Made by a program: the position numbers and the translations under genes | Source of the DNA: an uncultured Actinomycetes bacterium | Lineage (GTDB): Bacteria; Actinomycetota; Actinomycetes; Mycobacteriales; Mycobacteriaceae | Direction of reading: 5' to 3' | Assembly (NCBI GenBank): GCA_903911165.1 | Contig: CAIWCQ010000175.1 | Location: 1 to 6,723 of the forward strand | DNA length: 6,723 nt | In this document: one piece after another, positions 1 to 5,903 of the stretch | How the letters are laid out: every line of letters starts with the position of its first letter | Numbering within the stretch: the stretch's first letter is position 1 | The notes under the pieces: generated by a model | Databases searched by the model: none | Seen by the model: only the letters and a program-made list of their open reading frames with translations | Told to the model about the DNA's origin: nothing

Positions 1-351
1 CATCGCGACGCCGAGTTCGCCCTCGCACCACCGTCGATAAACGGCGGTAAACTGCGCGATCGCGTCGTCGTCAGTGCGATCCTCCAGATCACCGGCTTGC
101 ACCTCGTGTATTCCGCCGACTTCGGTTGCGGCCATGGCGAACTCGGCGCTGATCTCGACCGCAGTCTGCGCCGCTCGCCGGGCGATCGAGTGTAGAAGCA
201 GGCCGGGGGGATCGCGCCGGGCACGGGCGAACTCTCGCGCCTGTTCGCGGCCGGCTTCAGTGAGTTCGGCACCCGGTGGCCGGGTGTCGAGTCGACGTTC
301 GAGGTTGGCGTGCGACTGGCCGTGTCGGACGAGGATCAAACGTCCGCTCAT
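1..351 (-). CDS. Histidine phosphatase family protein (phosphoglycerate-mutase-like), 3' end cut by window edge
   Basis: The first 117 residues of a histidine phosphatase (branch that includes phosphoglycerate mutases and acid phosphatases) are present. The signature LILVRHGQSHAN lies at residues 5-16, with R9 and the phospho-accepting H10. A second phosphate-binding Arg is probably R59 in the segment ARRAAQTA. E83 (HEVQAGDLE) sits where the general acid/base normally falls. The C-terminal catalytic His is beyond the window. The ATG at 351-349 overlaps the pheA stop as ATGA, so translation is probably coupled to pheA, and no separate promoter is visible. The position next to pheA matches Rv3837c of M. 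tuberculosis, annotated as a phosphoglycerate mutase. The true substrate cannot be told from sequence: family members act on sugar phosphates, nucleotides or cofactors. The family call is firm; the function is open. Confidence 0.92.
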   Translation of the reverse strand, partial: MSGRLILVRHGQSHANLERRLDTRPPGAELTEAGREQAREFARARRDPPGLLLHSIARRAAQTAVEISAEFAMAATEVGGIHEVQAGDLEDRTDDDAIAQFTAVYRRWCEGELGVAM

Positions 352-1265
352 GGCCTGCCGTCGCGTAAGTGCGTCAGCCACCGGTCGGCCTCATCGAGTT
401 GAGGCGGCAATGCCCCTGCCGCGGCGCCGGTCGGCCAGGATCCGAGGTAGCGAACCTCCGCGCAGCGGCGGTACAGCGCCTTGAGCGCCTCGGCTACCGC
501 ACTGTCGTCGATATGACCCACGCAGTCGAGGAAGAACACGTAGGTCCCCAGGCCGGTACGGGTGGGCCTGGACTCGATGCGGGTCAGGTCGATGTCGCGG
601 ATGCCGAACTCGCTCATCGCCGACACCAGGGCTCCGGGCGCGCTGTCGATCCGCAGCACCACCGAGGTGCGATCCGCACCCGTGCGAGCCGGCGGCACGC
701 CGGGTCTTCCCACGAGCACGAAACGGGTGCGGGCGTTGGGCTCATCGACGACATCGTCGGCCAATGAGGACAACTCGTAGCGCTGGGCCGCCAACGCGGT
801 GCTGACGCCGGCATCGGCACGGCCGGCGATGACATCAAGTGCGGCCGCAGCGTTTGAATGTGCCGGCACCACTTCCGCATCGGGCAGATGCGCGGCCAGC
901 CAGCGTCGCACCTGGGCCGCGGCTACCGGGAACGCCGCCACGCGTCGCACCTGTCCGGGCGTTATCCCCGGCCGGGTGACGATGCTGAAGGACACATCCA
1001 GAGTCAGTTCGGAATAGATCTGCAACGGCGGGCCGCCGGCCAGACTATCCAGGGTGGGAAGCACGCTGCCTTCGATTGAGTTCTCGATCGGAACGCAGGC
1101 GAACTCGGCGGCGCCGGACCGGACGGCCTCCAGTGCGGTCGGCGTGCTCTCCACCGGTTCGGGCCGGGCTTCGCCCCCACCCGGCACCATTCCCGCGCCG
1201 GCCATCGCCAACAGTGCCGCTTCGGTGAAGGTCCCCTCCGGGCCGAGGTAGGCGATGCGTGACAC
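348..1265 (-). CDS. pheA: Prephenate dehydratase PheA (P-protein without chorismate mutase)
   Basis: This 305-residue enzyme converts prephenate to phenylpyruvate, the committed step of phenylalanine synthesis, in the cytoplasm. The N-terminal MSRIAYLGPEGTFTE is the classic start of the catalytic domain (about 1-185). VPIENS is at 58-63, and the catalytic-site Thr-Arg-Phe triad (TRF) is at 180-182 in NARTRFVLVG. An ACT regulatory domain follows (about 198-275) with the phenylalanine-binding motifs GALV (211-214) and ESRPT (231-235), so feedback control by phenylalanine is expected. Length is close to the M. tuberculosis enzyme (Rv3838c, 321 aa). The start is GTG at 1265-1263. It is chosen because the conserved N-terminus begins there and a TANNNT -10 lies exactly 6 nt upstream, which suggests a leaderless mRNA. 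The stop overlaps the start of the downstream phosphatase gene. Confidence 0.97.
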   Translation of the reverse strand: MSRIAYLGPEGTFTEAALLAMAGAGMVPGGGEARPEPVESTPTALEAVRSGAAEFACVPIENSIEGSVLPTLDSLAGGPPLQIYSELTLDVSFSIVTRPGITPGQVRRVAAFPVAAAQVRRWLAAHLPDAEVVPAHSNAAAALDVIAGRADAGVSTALAAQRYELSSLADDVVDEPNARTRFVLVGRPGVPPARTGADRTSVVLRIDSAPGALVSAMSEFGIRDIDLTRIESRPTRTGLGTYVFFLDCVGHIDDSAVAEALKALYRRCAEVRYLGSWPTGAAAGALPPQLDEADRWLTHLRDGRP

Positions 1266-1271
1266 GCCTCA

Positions 1272-1277
1272 ACACTA
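1272..1277 (-). promoter_or_regulatory. Predicted -10 element of pheA (leaderless transcript)
   Basis: Read on the minus strand, TAGTGT at 1277-1272 fits the mycobacterial TANNNT -10 consensus. The six bases 1271-1266 separate it from the G of the GTG start at 1265, so the expected transcription start coincides with the start codon. No convincing -35 is visible, which is common in mycobacteria. The only Shine-Dalgarno-like string (GAGG, 1270-1267) is one base from the start codon, too close to work. This is an inference from spacing. Confidence 0.5.
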
Positions 1278-1281
1278 TCGT
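1276..1281 (+). promoter_or_regulatory. Candidate -10 element for the CPBP-LCP unit
   Basis: TATCGT fits TANNNT on the plus strand. It would start transcription near 1288 and leave about 46 nt of leader containing GAGG (1322-1325) before the TTG at 1334. It overlaps the predicted pheA -10 on the other strand. No good -35 is present. A rival -10, TACCGT at 1329-1334, would instead place a start at or just before the GTG at 1343. Confidence 0.3.
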
Positions 1282-1333
1282 CTGTCGAAGAAGCGCCCGT
1301 GGCTGAGAACCTGCGGCGCACGAGGCACTACCG

Positions 1334-2110
1334 TTGCTTCCCGTGGACGCCACCCGCGGCGAGTTCCTGATCACCGATCGCCGAACCCTGCGAATCGAGG
1401 TCGGGGTCATGCTGGCCGTGACGTTCGGCGTCAGCGCGTTCATTGCCGTTTTCCGACTCGCTGACGCAGTGCTATCCGGGCTGCCCGGCTATCGGGTGCG
1501 ACTCAACCCCAATCAATCCCGCTTCGACCTGATCAATCTCGGGCTGAATTTGGTGTCGGTCGGTCAGTTGGTGGCATGGGGGGCGCTGGCTCTCTATCTG
1601 CTGTGGCGAAGTCGCATCAGGCCAGCTGACATCGGTTTGGGCCGGTTACGTTGGCGCACCGACCTTCTGGGCGGGATGGGCTTGGCGGCGCTCATTGGGA
1701 TTCCTGGCCTTCTGTTCTATCTCGCCGCCCGCACAATGGGCCTGAATGCCGAGGTGGAGCCTGCGGCCTTGCACAGTTCCTGGTGGCGGATCCCGGTACT
1801 CGTGTTGGCGGCGTTCGCCAACGGATTCGCCGAAGAGGTGGTCGTGGTGGGGTATCTGATCACCCGCCTGCGCCAACTCGGGATGACATCGGGCCAGGCG
1901 GTGCTGACGTCGAGTGTCCTGCGAGGTGCCTACCACCTCTACCAAGGCTTCGGTGCCGGCCTGGGTAACGTGGTGATGGGCCTGGTATTCGGATACGCCT
2001 GGTGCCGGACCGGTCGGCTCTGGCCACTGGTGATCGCACACGGACTGATCGACACCGTGGCGTTTGTCGGCTACACCCTGGCGGTCGGCCACCTGGGTTG
2101 GCTCCGTTGA
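1334..2110 (+). CDS. CPBP-family intramembrane protease-like protein (Abi family)
   Basis: This 258-residue polytopic membrane protein has hydrophobic segments near 22-43, 70-91, 112-131, 152-174, 205-223 and 229-250. The family's three motifs are recognisable: the glutamate pair E167-E168 followed by VVVVGYL, a histidine motif at H201 (LRGAYHLYQG) and HGLID at 236-240. CPBP proteins are related to the CAAX protease Rce1 and bury these residues in the membrane. The Arg of the usual EExxxR is Val here (V172), and the Phe of FxxxH is Arg (R197). I recall a similar pattern in actinobacterial relatives, so this is probably a subfamily trait and not decay. The start is uncertain. TTG at 1334 has GAGG 8 nt upstream; GTG at 1343 is in frame and could be leaderless from TACCGT at 1329-1334. 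Its substrate is unknown. It probably forms a transcription unit with the LCP gene 31 bp downstream. Confidence 0.85.
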   Translation: MLPVDATRGEFLITDRRTLRIEVGVMLAVTFGVSAFIAVFRLADAVLSGLPGYRVRLNPNQSRFDLINLGLNLVSVGQLVAWGALALYLLWRSRIRPADIGLGRLRWRTDLLGGMGLAALIGIPGLLFYLAARTMGLNAEVEPAALHSSWWRIPVLVLAAFANGFAEEVVVVGYLITRLRQLGMTSGQAVLTSSVLRGAYHLYQGFGAGLGNVVMGLVFGYAWCRTGRLWPLVIAHGLIDTVAFVGYTLAVGHLGWLR

Positions 2111-2126
2111 ACGATCAGCAACGTTT

Positions 2127-2132
2127 GAAGGA
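2127..2132 (+). promoter_or_regulatory. Ribosome-binding site that fixes the LCP gene start
   Basis: GAAGGA lies 9 nt before the TTG at 2142-2144 and is the best Shine-Dalgarno sequence near this gene. It supports the TTG start over the in-frame ATG at 2064, which lies inside the upstream gene and would add 26 residues unlike the LCP family. Confidence 0.65.
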
Positions 2133-2141
2133 TCAACTGCG

Positions 2142-3536
2142 TTGAACGAACAATCGCCACTGGGGACGGATCCGCCAACAGAACCCATCACACGTCAGAA
2201 ACGTCCGACGCGTCCGCCGCCCGCGCGTGAGCCCGCACCGGTGATCCCACGCGACACGTCGGCCCCGCGTCCGTCGGCCCCGCGTCCGTCGACCCCGCGT
2301 CCGGCACCGCGACTGCCCCGCCCGCTTCCGCCAGTGCCCGGTCCGCGACCGCCATCACCGCCTCCCCGGCCGAGCTTCCGACGACCACCGCCACCGCCAC
2401 CTCCACGAGCCACACCACCACCGGCGCCACCCGCACCGGCGCCGCGGGCACGGCCGTCCGCGGCCAAACAGGCTGGGCGGCGGCCGGCCCGACCCGCCCG
2501 CCCCAGTCAATCCACCCGAAACCCGCGGAGCCCGCAGCCCCCACGGTCCCGTCGGACCGCCACCAAAAGGACAGCACATTGGGGTAGACGAATTGCGTTG
2601 AGCGCCTTGACTATCGGTCTTGTCGCAATCACCGCGATGCTGACCACAGCGATCTGGATCGAGTCATCGCTGCGACGCATCGACGTGTTCGGCGCGTACC
2701 CCGATCGTCCTGCGGCCGCCAGTGGCACCAACTGGCTGCTGGTTGGCTCCGACAGCCGCGCAGACCTCACACCGCAGCAGCAGATCGAGTTGTCTACCGG
2801 CGGGGACATCGGCAACGGCCATACCGACACCATCCTGCTGGTGCACGTTCCGGCAATTGGCTCAGCTCAGCCGCCGACTCTGGTGTCCATCCCGCGCGAC
2901 TCCTACGTCGACATCCCGGGCTACGGAGCGGACAAGATCAACACCGCGTTCGCCCAGGGTGGCCCGGCCCTACTGGTGCAGACCGTGGAGCAGAACACCG
3001 GTATCGCCTTGGACCACTACGTCGAGGTCGGGTTCGGCGGGTTCGGCGGCGTCGTCGACGCCCTCGGCGGGGTTGAGATGTGCCTGCCTGAGCCCATCGC
3101 CGACCCACTGGCCGGTATCGACCTGCCGGCCGGCTGCCAGCGGCTCAACGGACGCAACGCGCTGGGCTACGTGCGCAGCCGAGCAACGCCTCGGTCGGAC
3201 CTCGATCGGATGAGTCACCAACGGGACTTCGTGTCGGCGATGCTGCGCCGCGCGGAGAGTCCGGCCGTCTGGCTTAACCCCCTTCGGTGGTACGGCACGT
3301 CGCACGCGTTGGTGGCAGCGCTGAGCGTCGAGAGCGATGGGCATGTGTGGAACCTCGCCCAACTGGGCTGGGCGTTGCGCGCGGTGGGCACTGCGGTCAC
3401 CGTGCCGATCGGTGAGTTCACCGACAACGACTCGGGTTCGGTGGTCGTCTGGGACTCCGCAGCCGCCGCCGCGCTATTCGACGCCCTGCGCAGCGATTCG
3501 CCGATCCCCCAGTCGGTGCTCGACGCCCAGCCGTGA
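2142..3536 (+). CDS. LCP (LytR-CpsA-Psr) family cell-wall glycopolymer ligase with Arg/Pro-rich cytoplasmic tail
   Basis: The protein is 464 residues from the TTG start. Residues 1-148 form a disordered, strongly basic Pro/Arg-rich tail, including seven consecutive prolines at 82-88. One membrane span follows (about 151-173), and then an external LCP domain (about 195-372). LCP hallmarks are NWLLVGSDSR (197-206), HTDT (227-230), SIPRDS (249-254), DKIN (264-267) and YVRSR (343-347) followed by an Arg/Asp-rich stretch; these hold the Asp and Arg residues that bind polyprenyl pyrophosphate. C314 and C332 could form a disulphide. There is no LytR_C domain; the protein ends with a short VVVWDSAAAAALFDAL segment typical of many actinobacterial members. 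LCP enzymes move lipid-linked glycopolymers onto peptidoglycan; in mycobacteria Lcp1 joins arabinogalactan. Old annotations call the family transcriptional regulators, which the topology contradicts. The position resembles Rv3840. Which polymer it transfers is not readable from sequence. Confidence 0.93.
   Translation: MNEQSPLGTDPPTEPITRQKRPTRPPPAREPAPVIPRDTSAPRPSAPRPSTPRPAPRLPRPLPPVPGPRPPSPPPRPSFRRPPPPPPPRATPPPAPPAPAPRARPSAAKQAGRRPARPARPSQSTRNPRSPQPPRSRRTATKRTAHWGRRIALSALTIGLVAITAMLTTAIWIESSLRRIDVFGAYPDRPAAASGTNWLLVGSDSRADLTPQQQIELSTGGDIGNGHTDTILLVHVPAIGSAQPPTLVSIPRDSYVDIPGYGADKINTAFAQGGPALLVQTVEQNTGIALDHYVEVGFGGFGGVVDALGGVEMCLPEPIADPLAGIDLPAGCQRLNGRNALGYVRSRATPRSDLDRMSHQRDFVSAMLRRAESPAVWLNPLRWYGTSHALVAALSVESDGHVWNLAQLGWALRAVGTAVTVPIGEFTDNDSGSVVVWDSAAAAALFDALRSDSPIPQSVLDAQP
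2258..2302 (+). repeat. Three tandem 15-bp units in the LCP gene
   Basis: The unit GTCGGCCCCGCGTCC occurs at 2258-2272 and again, identically, at 2273-2287; a third copy at 2288-2302 differs by one base (GTCGACC). Because 15 is a multiple of three, copies can be gained or lost without shifting the frame. The encoded peptide at residues 40-54 reads SAPRP, SAPRP, STPRP. It lies in the cytoplasmic tail, well away from the catalytic domain. Confidence 0.9.
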
Positions 3537-3562
3537 CGGGGTGGCGGACGGGCGTAATCGAT

Positions 3563-4411
3563 TCAGAGCGGATCGCGGGAAATATCCTCGCGGTTGGTAT
3601 CGCGCAATCCCCCGTGTAGCCAGGCCCTGGTCCGGCCGGGATGGTTGGTCGCGATCCAGCCCACTCCGATGTCCCGGCAGAATTCCACATCCTCGTATTG
3701 GTCGACGGTCCAGCAGTACATCGCCCGACCTTGCGCGGCGGCCCGGTCCACCAGGTCGGGATGCTCGCGCAAGGTGGCAATCGACGGGCCGACCGCAGTC
3801 GCGCCGACGGTGGTCGCCGCGCCACCGCCGAGATACCGCGCGGTTTCCCCGAGCAGGACGGTGGGTAGCATCGGGGCCGCCCGGCGGATGCGCCACACCG
3901 CCGCGGCCGAGAAGGACATCACCACGGCGCGGGACAGATCCGCCGACGCCGGAGAGGCGATGCCGTAGCGGTTGAGCAACGCCAGCACCTTGCTTTCCAC
4001 CAAGGCGCCGTAGCGCACCGGGTGTTTGGTCTCGATGAAGATCTTCACCGGCCGTCTCCAGTCCAGCACCATTGCCAGCAACTCATCGAGGGTGAGCAGG
4101 CCGGTGTCGTCGGGGGCGCCGCCCTGATCGCGACTGGTATGCCAAGCGCCCCAGTCGAATTGCTTCAGTTCGGCCAATGTCATATCACTGACCAGACCGG
4201 TTCCGGTCGAGGTGCGATCAACTCGCCTGTCGTGAACGCACACCAGGTGCCCGTCGAGCGTGAGACGCACGTCGCACTCGACCCCGTCGGTGCCCTCCTG
4301 CAAGGCCAGTTCGTAGGCGGCCAGAGTGTGTTCGGGACGGTCGGCCGACGCACCGCGGTGAGCCACCACGAACGGGCGGTGTTTCCCGCGCGCCGCGGCC
4401 GACTCGGACAT
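3563..4411 (-). CDS. glpQ1: Glycerophosphodiester phosphodiesterase GlpQ1
   Basis: This 282-residue protein has a complete GDPD domain. FVVAHRGAS at 14-22 carries the catalytic H18 and R19. E45 and D47 (GVECDVRL) and E127 (IFIETKH) are the expected metal ligands, H60 (VCVHD) is the second catalytic histidine, and MYCWTVD at 231-237 is the usual late motif. The enzyme hydrolyses deacylated phospholipids (glycerophosphodiesters) to glycerol 3-phosphate and an alcohol, normally with a divalent metal. No signal peptide is visible, so a cytoplasmic role in lipid-headgroup recycling is likely. The ATG at 4411-4409 lies 3 bp after the stop of the upstream membrane-protein gene, indicating one transcript with coupled translation. 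The order matches Rv3843c-glpQ1 (Rv3842c) of M. tuberculosis. It converges on the LCP gene with a 26-bp gap in which I see no clear terminator. Confidence 0.95.
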   Translation of the reverse strand: MSESAAARGKHRPFVVAHRGASADRPEHTLAAYELALQEGTDGVECDVRLTLDGHLVCVHDRRVDRTSTGTGLVSDMTLAELKQFDWGAWHTSRDQGGAPDDTGLLTLDELLAMVLDWRRPVKIFIETKHPVRYGALVESKVLALLNRYGIASPASADLSRAVVMSFSAAAVWRIRRAAPMLPTVLLGETARYLGGGAATTVGATAVGPSIATLREHPDLVDRAAAQGRAMYCWTVDQYEDVEFCRDIGVGWIATNHPGRTRAWLHGGLRDTNREDISRDPL

Positions 4412-4414
4412 GAA

Positions 4415-5461
4415 CTACGCCACCGGCTCCCGCTGCCCGGCCTGGAGCCCCGCTTCGAGTTCGACGTCTTCGGGAGCATCACCGGGAAAATCGTCCGGAT
4501 TCTCTTCCGGCACGATTACCCAGCGATGCAGCGGGCGTTCTACCGATTTGCGGACGAAGGTGTTGAACACCCGCCACAACAGCAGCAGCACCGCCAGACC
4601 TGCCAGGTAGGCGATGATCACGGTCACTGTGTTATCGGCGATCGCCTGCGCTTCGGTGGCCGAACTGGTCAACATCGCCCACGCCGAAATCGCGGTGGAG
4701 AAGATCCACGCGACCCACCACAACACGATGGGACCGCGCAGCCGCGCTTCGGACTGCTCGGCACGGGCCAATTCGATCAAAAAGACCGGCGCCCAAACAA
4801 GATTCACGACCGGAATCAAGCAGCCGGCCCACAGCTCCCACTCCGATCGCGGGTCATCGTGGCCGAGAAACCTGAACACTGCGGCTCGCCGCCCGACCAA
4901 CCACGAAGTCATCGTTGCGGCGGTGACGATCACCGCGACCATCGCCGCCAGGCTGACCAGCACACCCATCAACAACGTGCCGTTGGCCACTAGTGGGGGC
5001 AGGAGTGTCGTTCGATTGATGAGCAGCAATAGATACCGCAGGATGTGCCCCAGCGCGGCGAGGCTGAACACAGCCGCCGAGGCCAGCAGTGCGGCCCGCA
5101 CCGCAGTGGCCGACGCGCTTTTCCGCTGCTCCTGGCCGACCACGGGCACATCGGCCGCGGGACGGTCGGCAAGACCCCAGCGCGGGATGGTCTGATAGCG
5201 CGGGGTCGGGCCGAGTGACTGGCGGCGGGTCCGCGGTGGCGGCGGCGGTCCGGGCCGGACCGCGATCCACCGGAAGCCCGTGCGCGCCTTGACCGCATCG
5301 CGTTGGGCGCGAGGTTGATCCAGGTTCACCCGACCGGCTGGGGGCCGGCCCACCGGCGGTGGCGGCGGCGCCAGCAGGGCGCCGTTGCAGCGTGGGCACC
5401 ACACCCGTTGGGTGTCCCGCACGTTCCACCGCGCAGCGCACCGGGAACACACCTGAATCAC
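4415..5461 (-). CDS. Zinc-ribbon and DUF4328-like multi-span membrane protein (Rv3843c-like)
   Basis: The protein has 348 residues. The N-terminus carries two CxxC knuckles, C5-C8 and C22-C25, forming a probable zinc ribbon. A Pro-rich linker follows (about 31-110; five-proline runs at 32-36 and 72-76). Then come about five hydrophobic segments near 120-147, 158-188, 211-230, 245-266 and 278-300. The segment CLIPVVNLVWAPVFLIELAR at 214-233 resembles the signature of DUF4328 membrane domains. The tail (about 318-338) is acidic. Function is unknown; the ribbon may bind protein or nucleic acid on the cytoplasmic face. Tight linkage to glpQ1 hints at membrane-lipid work, but that is inference. 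The start is GTG at 5461-5459, chosen because it keeps the first CxxC and has a -10 exactly 6 nt upstream. The gene resembles M. tuberculosis Rv3843c by position and architecture. Confidence 0.88.
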   Translation of the reverse strand: MIQVCSRCAARWNVRDTQRVWCPRCNGALLAPPPPPVGRPPAGRVNLDQPRAQRDAVKARTGFRWIAVRPGPPPPPRTRRQSLGPTPRYQTIPRWGLADRPAADVPVVGQEQRKSASATAVRAALLASAAVFSLAALGHILRYLLLLINRTTLLPPLVANGTLLMGVLVSLAAMVAVIVTAATMTSWLVGRRAAVFRFLGHDDPRSEWELWAGCLIPVVNLVWAPVFLIELARAEQSEARLRGPIVLWWVAWIFSTAISAWAMLTSSATEAQAIADNTVTVIIAYLAGLAVLLLLWRVFNTFVRKSVERPLHRWVIVPEENPDDFPGDAPEDVELEAGLQAGQREPVA

Positions 5462-5467
5462 GGTTCC

Positions 5468-5473
5468 AGCCTA
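5468..5473 (-). promoter_or_regulatory. Predicted -10 element of the zinc-ribbon gene/glpQ1 operon (leaderless)
   Basis: On the minus strand TAGGCT at 5473-5468 fits TANNNT. Six bases (5467-5462) separate it from the G of the GTG start at 5461, the spacing expected if transcription begins at the start codon. The only Shine-Dalgarno-like string, GGAA at 5467-5464, is 2 nt from the start, too close. No clear -35 is seen at 17-18 bp. Confidence 0.5.
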
Positions 5474-5537
5474 TAACCGATACCGACGGCCATCCCGGTG
5501 TGCGAGCGAGCGCCTGGGACTGCAGTGGGGCGAAAGT

Positions 5538-5550
5538 GGCACACAGTGCC
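5538..5550. repeat. Perfect inverted repeat GGCAC-ACA-GTGCC
   Basis: Two 5-bp arms at 5538-5542 and 5546-5550 flank ACA. The site is about 77 bp upstream of the zinc-ribbon gene start and about 36 bp from the first DnaA-box-like 9-mer. It could be an operator half-site pair or chance; no bound protein can be named. Confidence 0.45.
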
Positions 5551-5585
5551 GAATACTCCCGATTTAACTTTCAGCAATACCTGGC

Positions 5586-5685
5586 CTATCCACAATCTCC
5601 ACAGGACTATCCACAGCCCTTCCGGGCACCGAATGGCCACTGAACTGTGCTTATCCGGATCGCTCATCATCGGGTCTGTGGATAA
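5586..5685. promoter_or_regulatory. Cluster of DnaA-box-like 9-mers
   Basis: Compared with TTATCCACA, the plus strand carries CTATCCACA at 5586-5594 (8/9), ATCTCCACA at 5595-5603 (7/9), CTATCCACA at 5607-5615 (8/9) and TTATCCGGA at 5651-5659 (7/9). The minus strand carries a perfect 9/9 copy at 5685-5677, read as TGTGGATAA on the plus strand. The two CTATCCACA copies start 21 bp apart, about two helical turns, so they face the same side of the DNA. An AT-richer stretch lies just left (about 5551-5588). Mycobacterial oriC boxes are usually quoted as TTGTCCACA-like, so real affinity is uncertain. The dnaA-dnaN genes that mark oriC are not in this window. Confidence 0.5.
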
Positions 5686-5859
5686 CCCGACCGCGGTTCC
5701 AGCGCTGATCAACAGGCTGGGGAGCCGCCGGCGAAGTGTATTGGCACGCTAACGGGCCACCGCACCCGCCGCGACTCACCGGTTGACACGCCGATCGGCA
5801 TTGCGGGACCTGAATCCCACCGACGCGGGCTTCGCACCCGAACAGATTGAAGGTCGGGC

Positions 5860-5882
5860 GATCGCGGGCTATGCTCGCGATC
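5860..5882. repeat. Strong hairpin, 10-bp stem with TAT loop
   Basis: GATCGCGGGC (5860-5869) pairs with GCTCGCGATC (5873-5882) around a TAT loop, with one G-T wobble (5867-5875). It sits 22 bp before the TTCACC -35 candidate and lacks a following T-run on either strand. It could be a mycobacterial terminator without a U-tract, an operator, or a transcript structure. No gene runs into it from either side, which makes a simple terminator role less natural. Confidence 0.55.
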
Positions 5883-5903
5883 TCGCCGGGTGCTGTGACT
5901 AAT

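Noticed and set aside
2064..2141. Longer LCP protein starting at ATG 2064
   Set aside because: It would overlap the upstream gene by 47 bp, add 26 residues unlike the family and ignore the GAAGGA site that fits the TTG at 2142.
2258..2302. CRISPR-type repeat
   Set aside because: The units are directly adjacent without spacers, inside a coding frame.
2188..2579. Long minus-strand frames opposite the LCP Pro/Arg tail
   Set aside because: They encode Gly/Ala/Val or Arg/Trp low-complexity strings caused by the GC-rich tail codons; no motif or ribosome-binding site supports them.
3537..3562. Bidirectional terminator between the convergent genes
   Set aside because: The 26-bp gap shows no inverted repeat long enough and no T-run.
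4022..4993. 323-codon plus-strand frame opposite glpQ1 and the zinc-ribbon gene
   Set aside because: It is long only because both minus-strand genes are GC-rich; the translation (His, Arg, Gln rich) has no recognisable domain and the real genes on the other strand have full motifs.
5586..5685. Chromosomal oriC
   Set aside because: Box-like sequences are present, but dnaA, dnaN and rpmH are not in the window and there is no large AT-rich unwinding element.
5801..5885. Possible tRNA gene
   Set aside because: GC-rich foldable DNA suggested it, but there is no GTTCRA-type T-arm, no D-arm and no 7-bp acceptor pairing at tRNA spacing.
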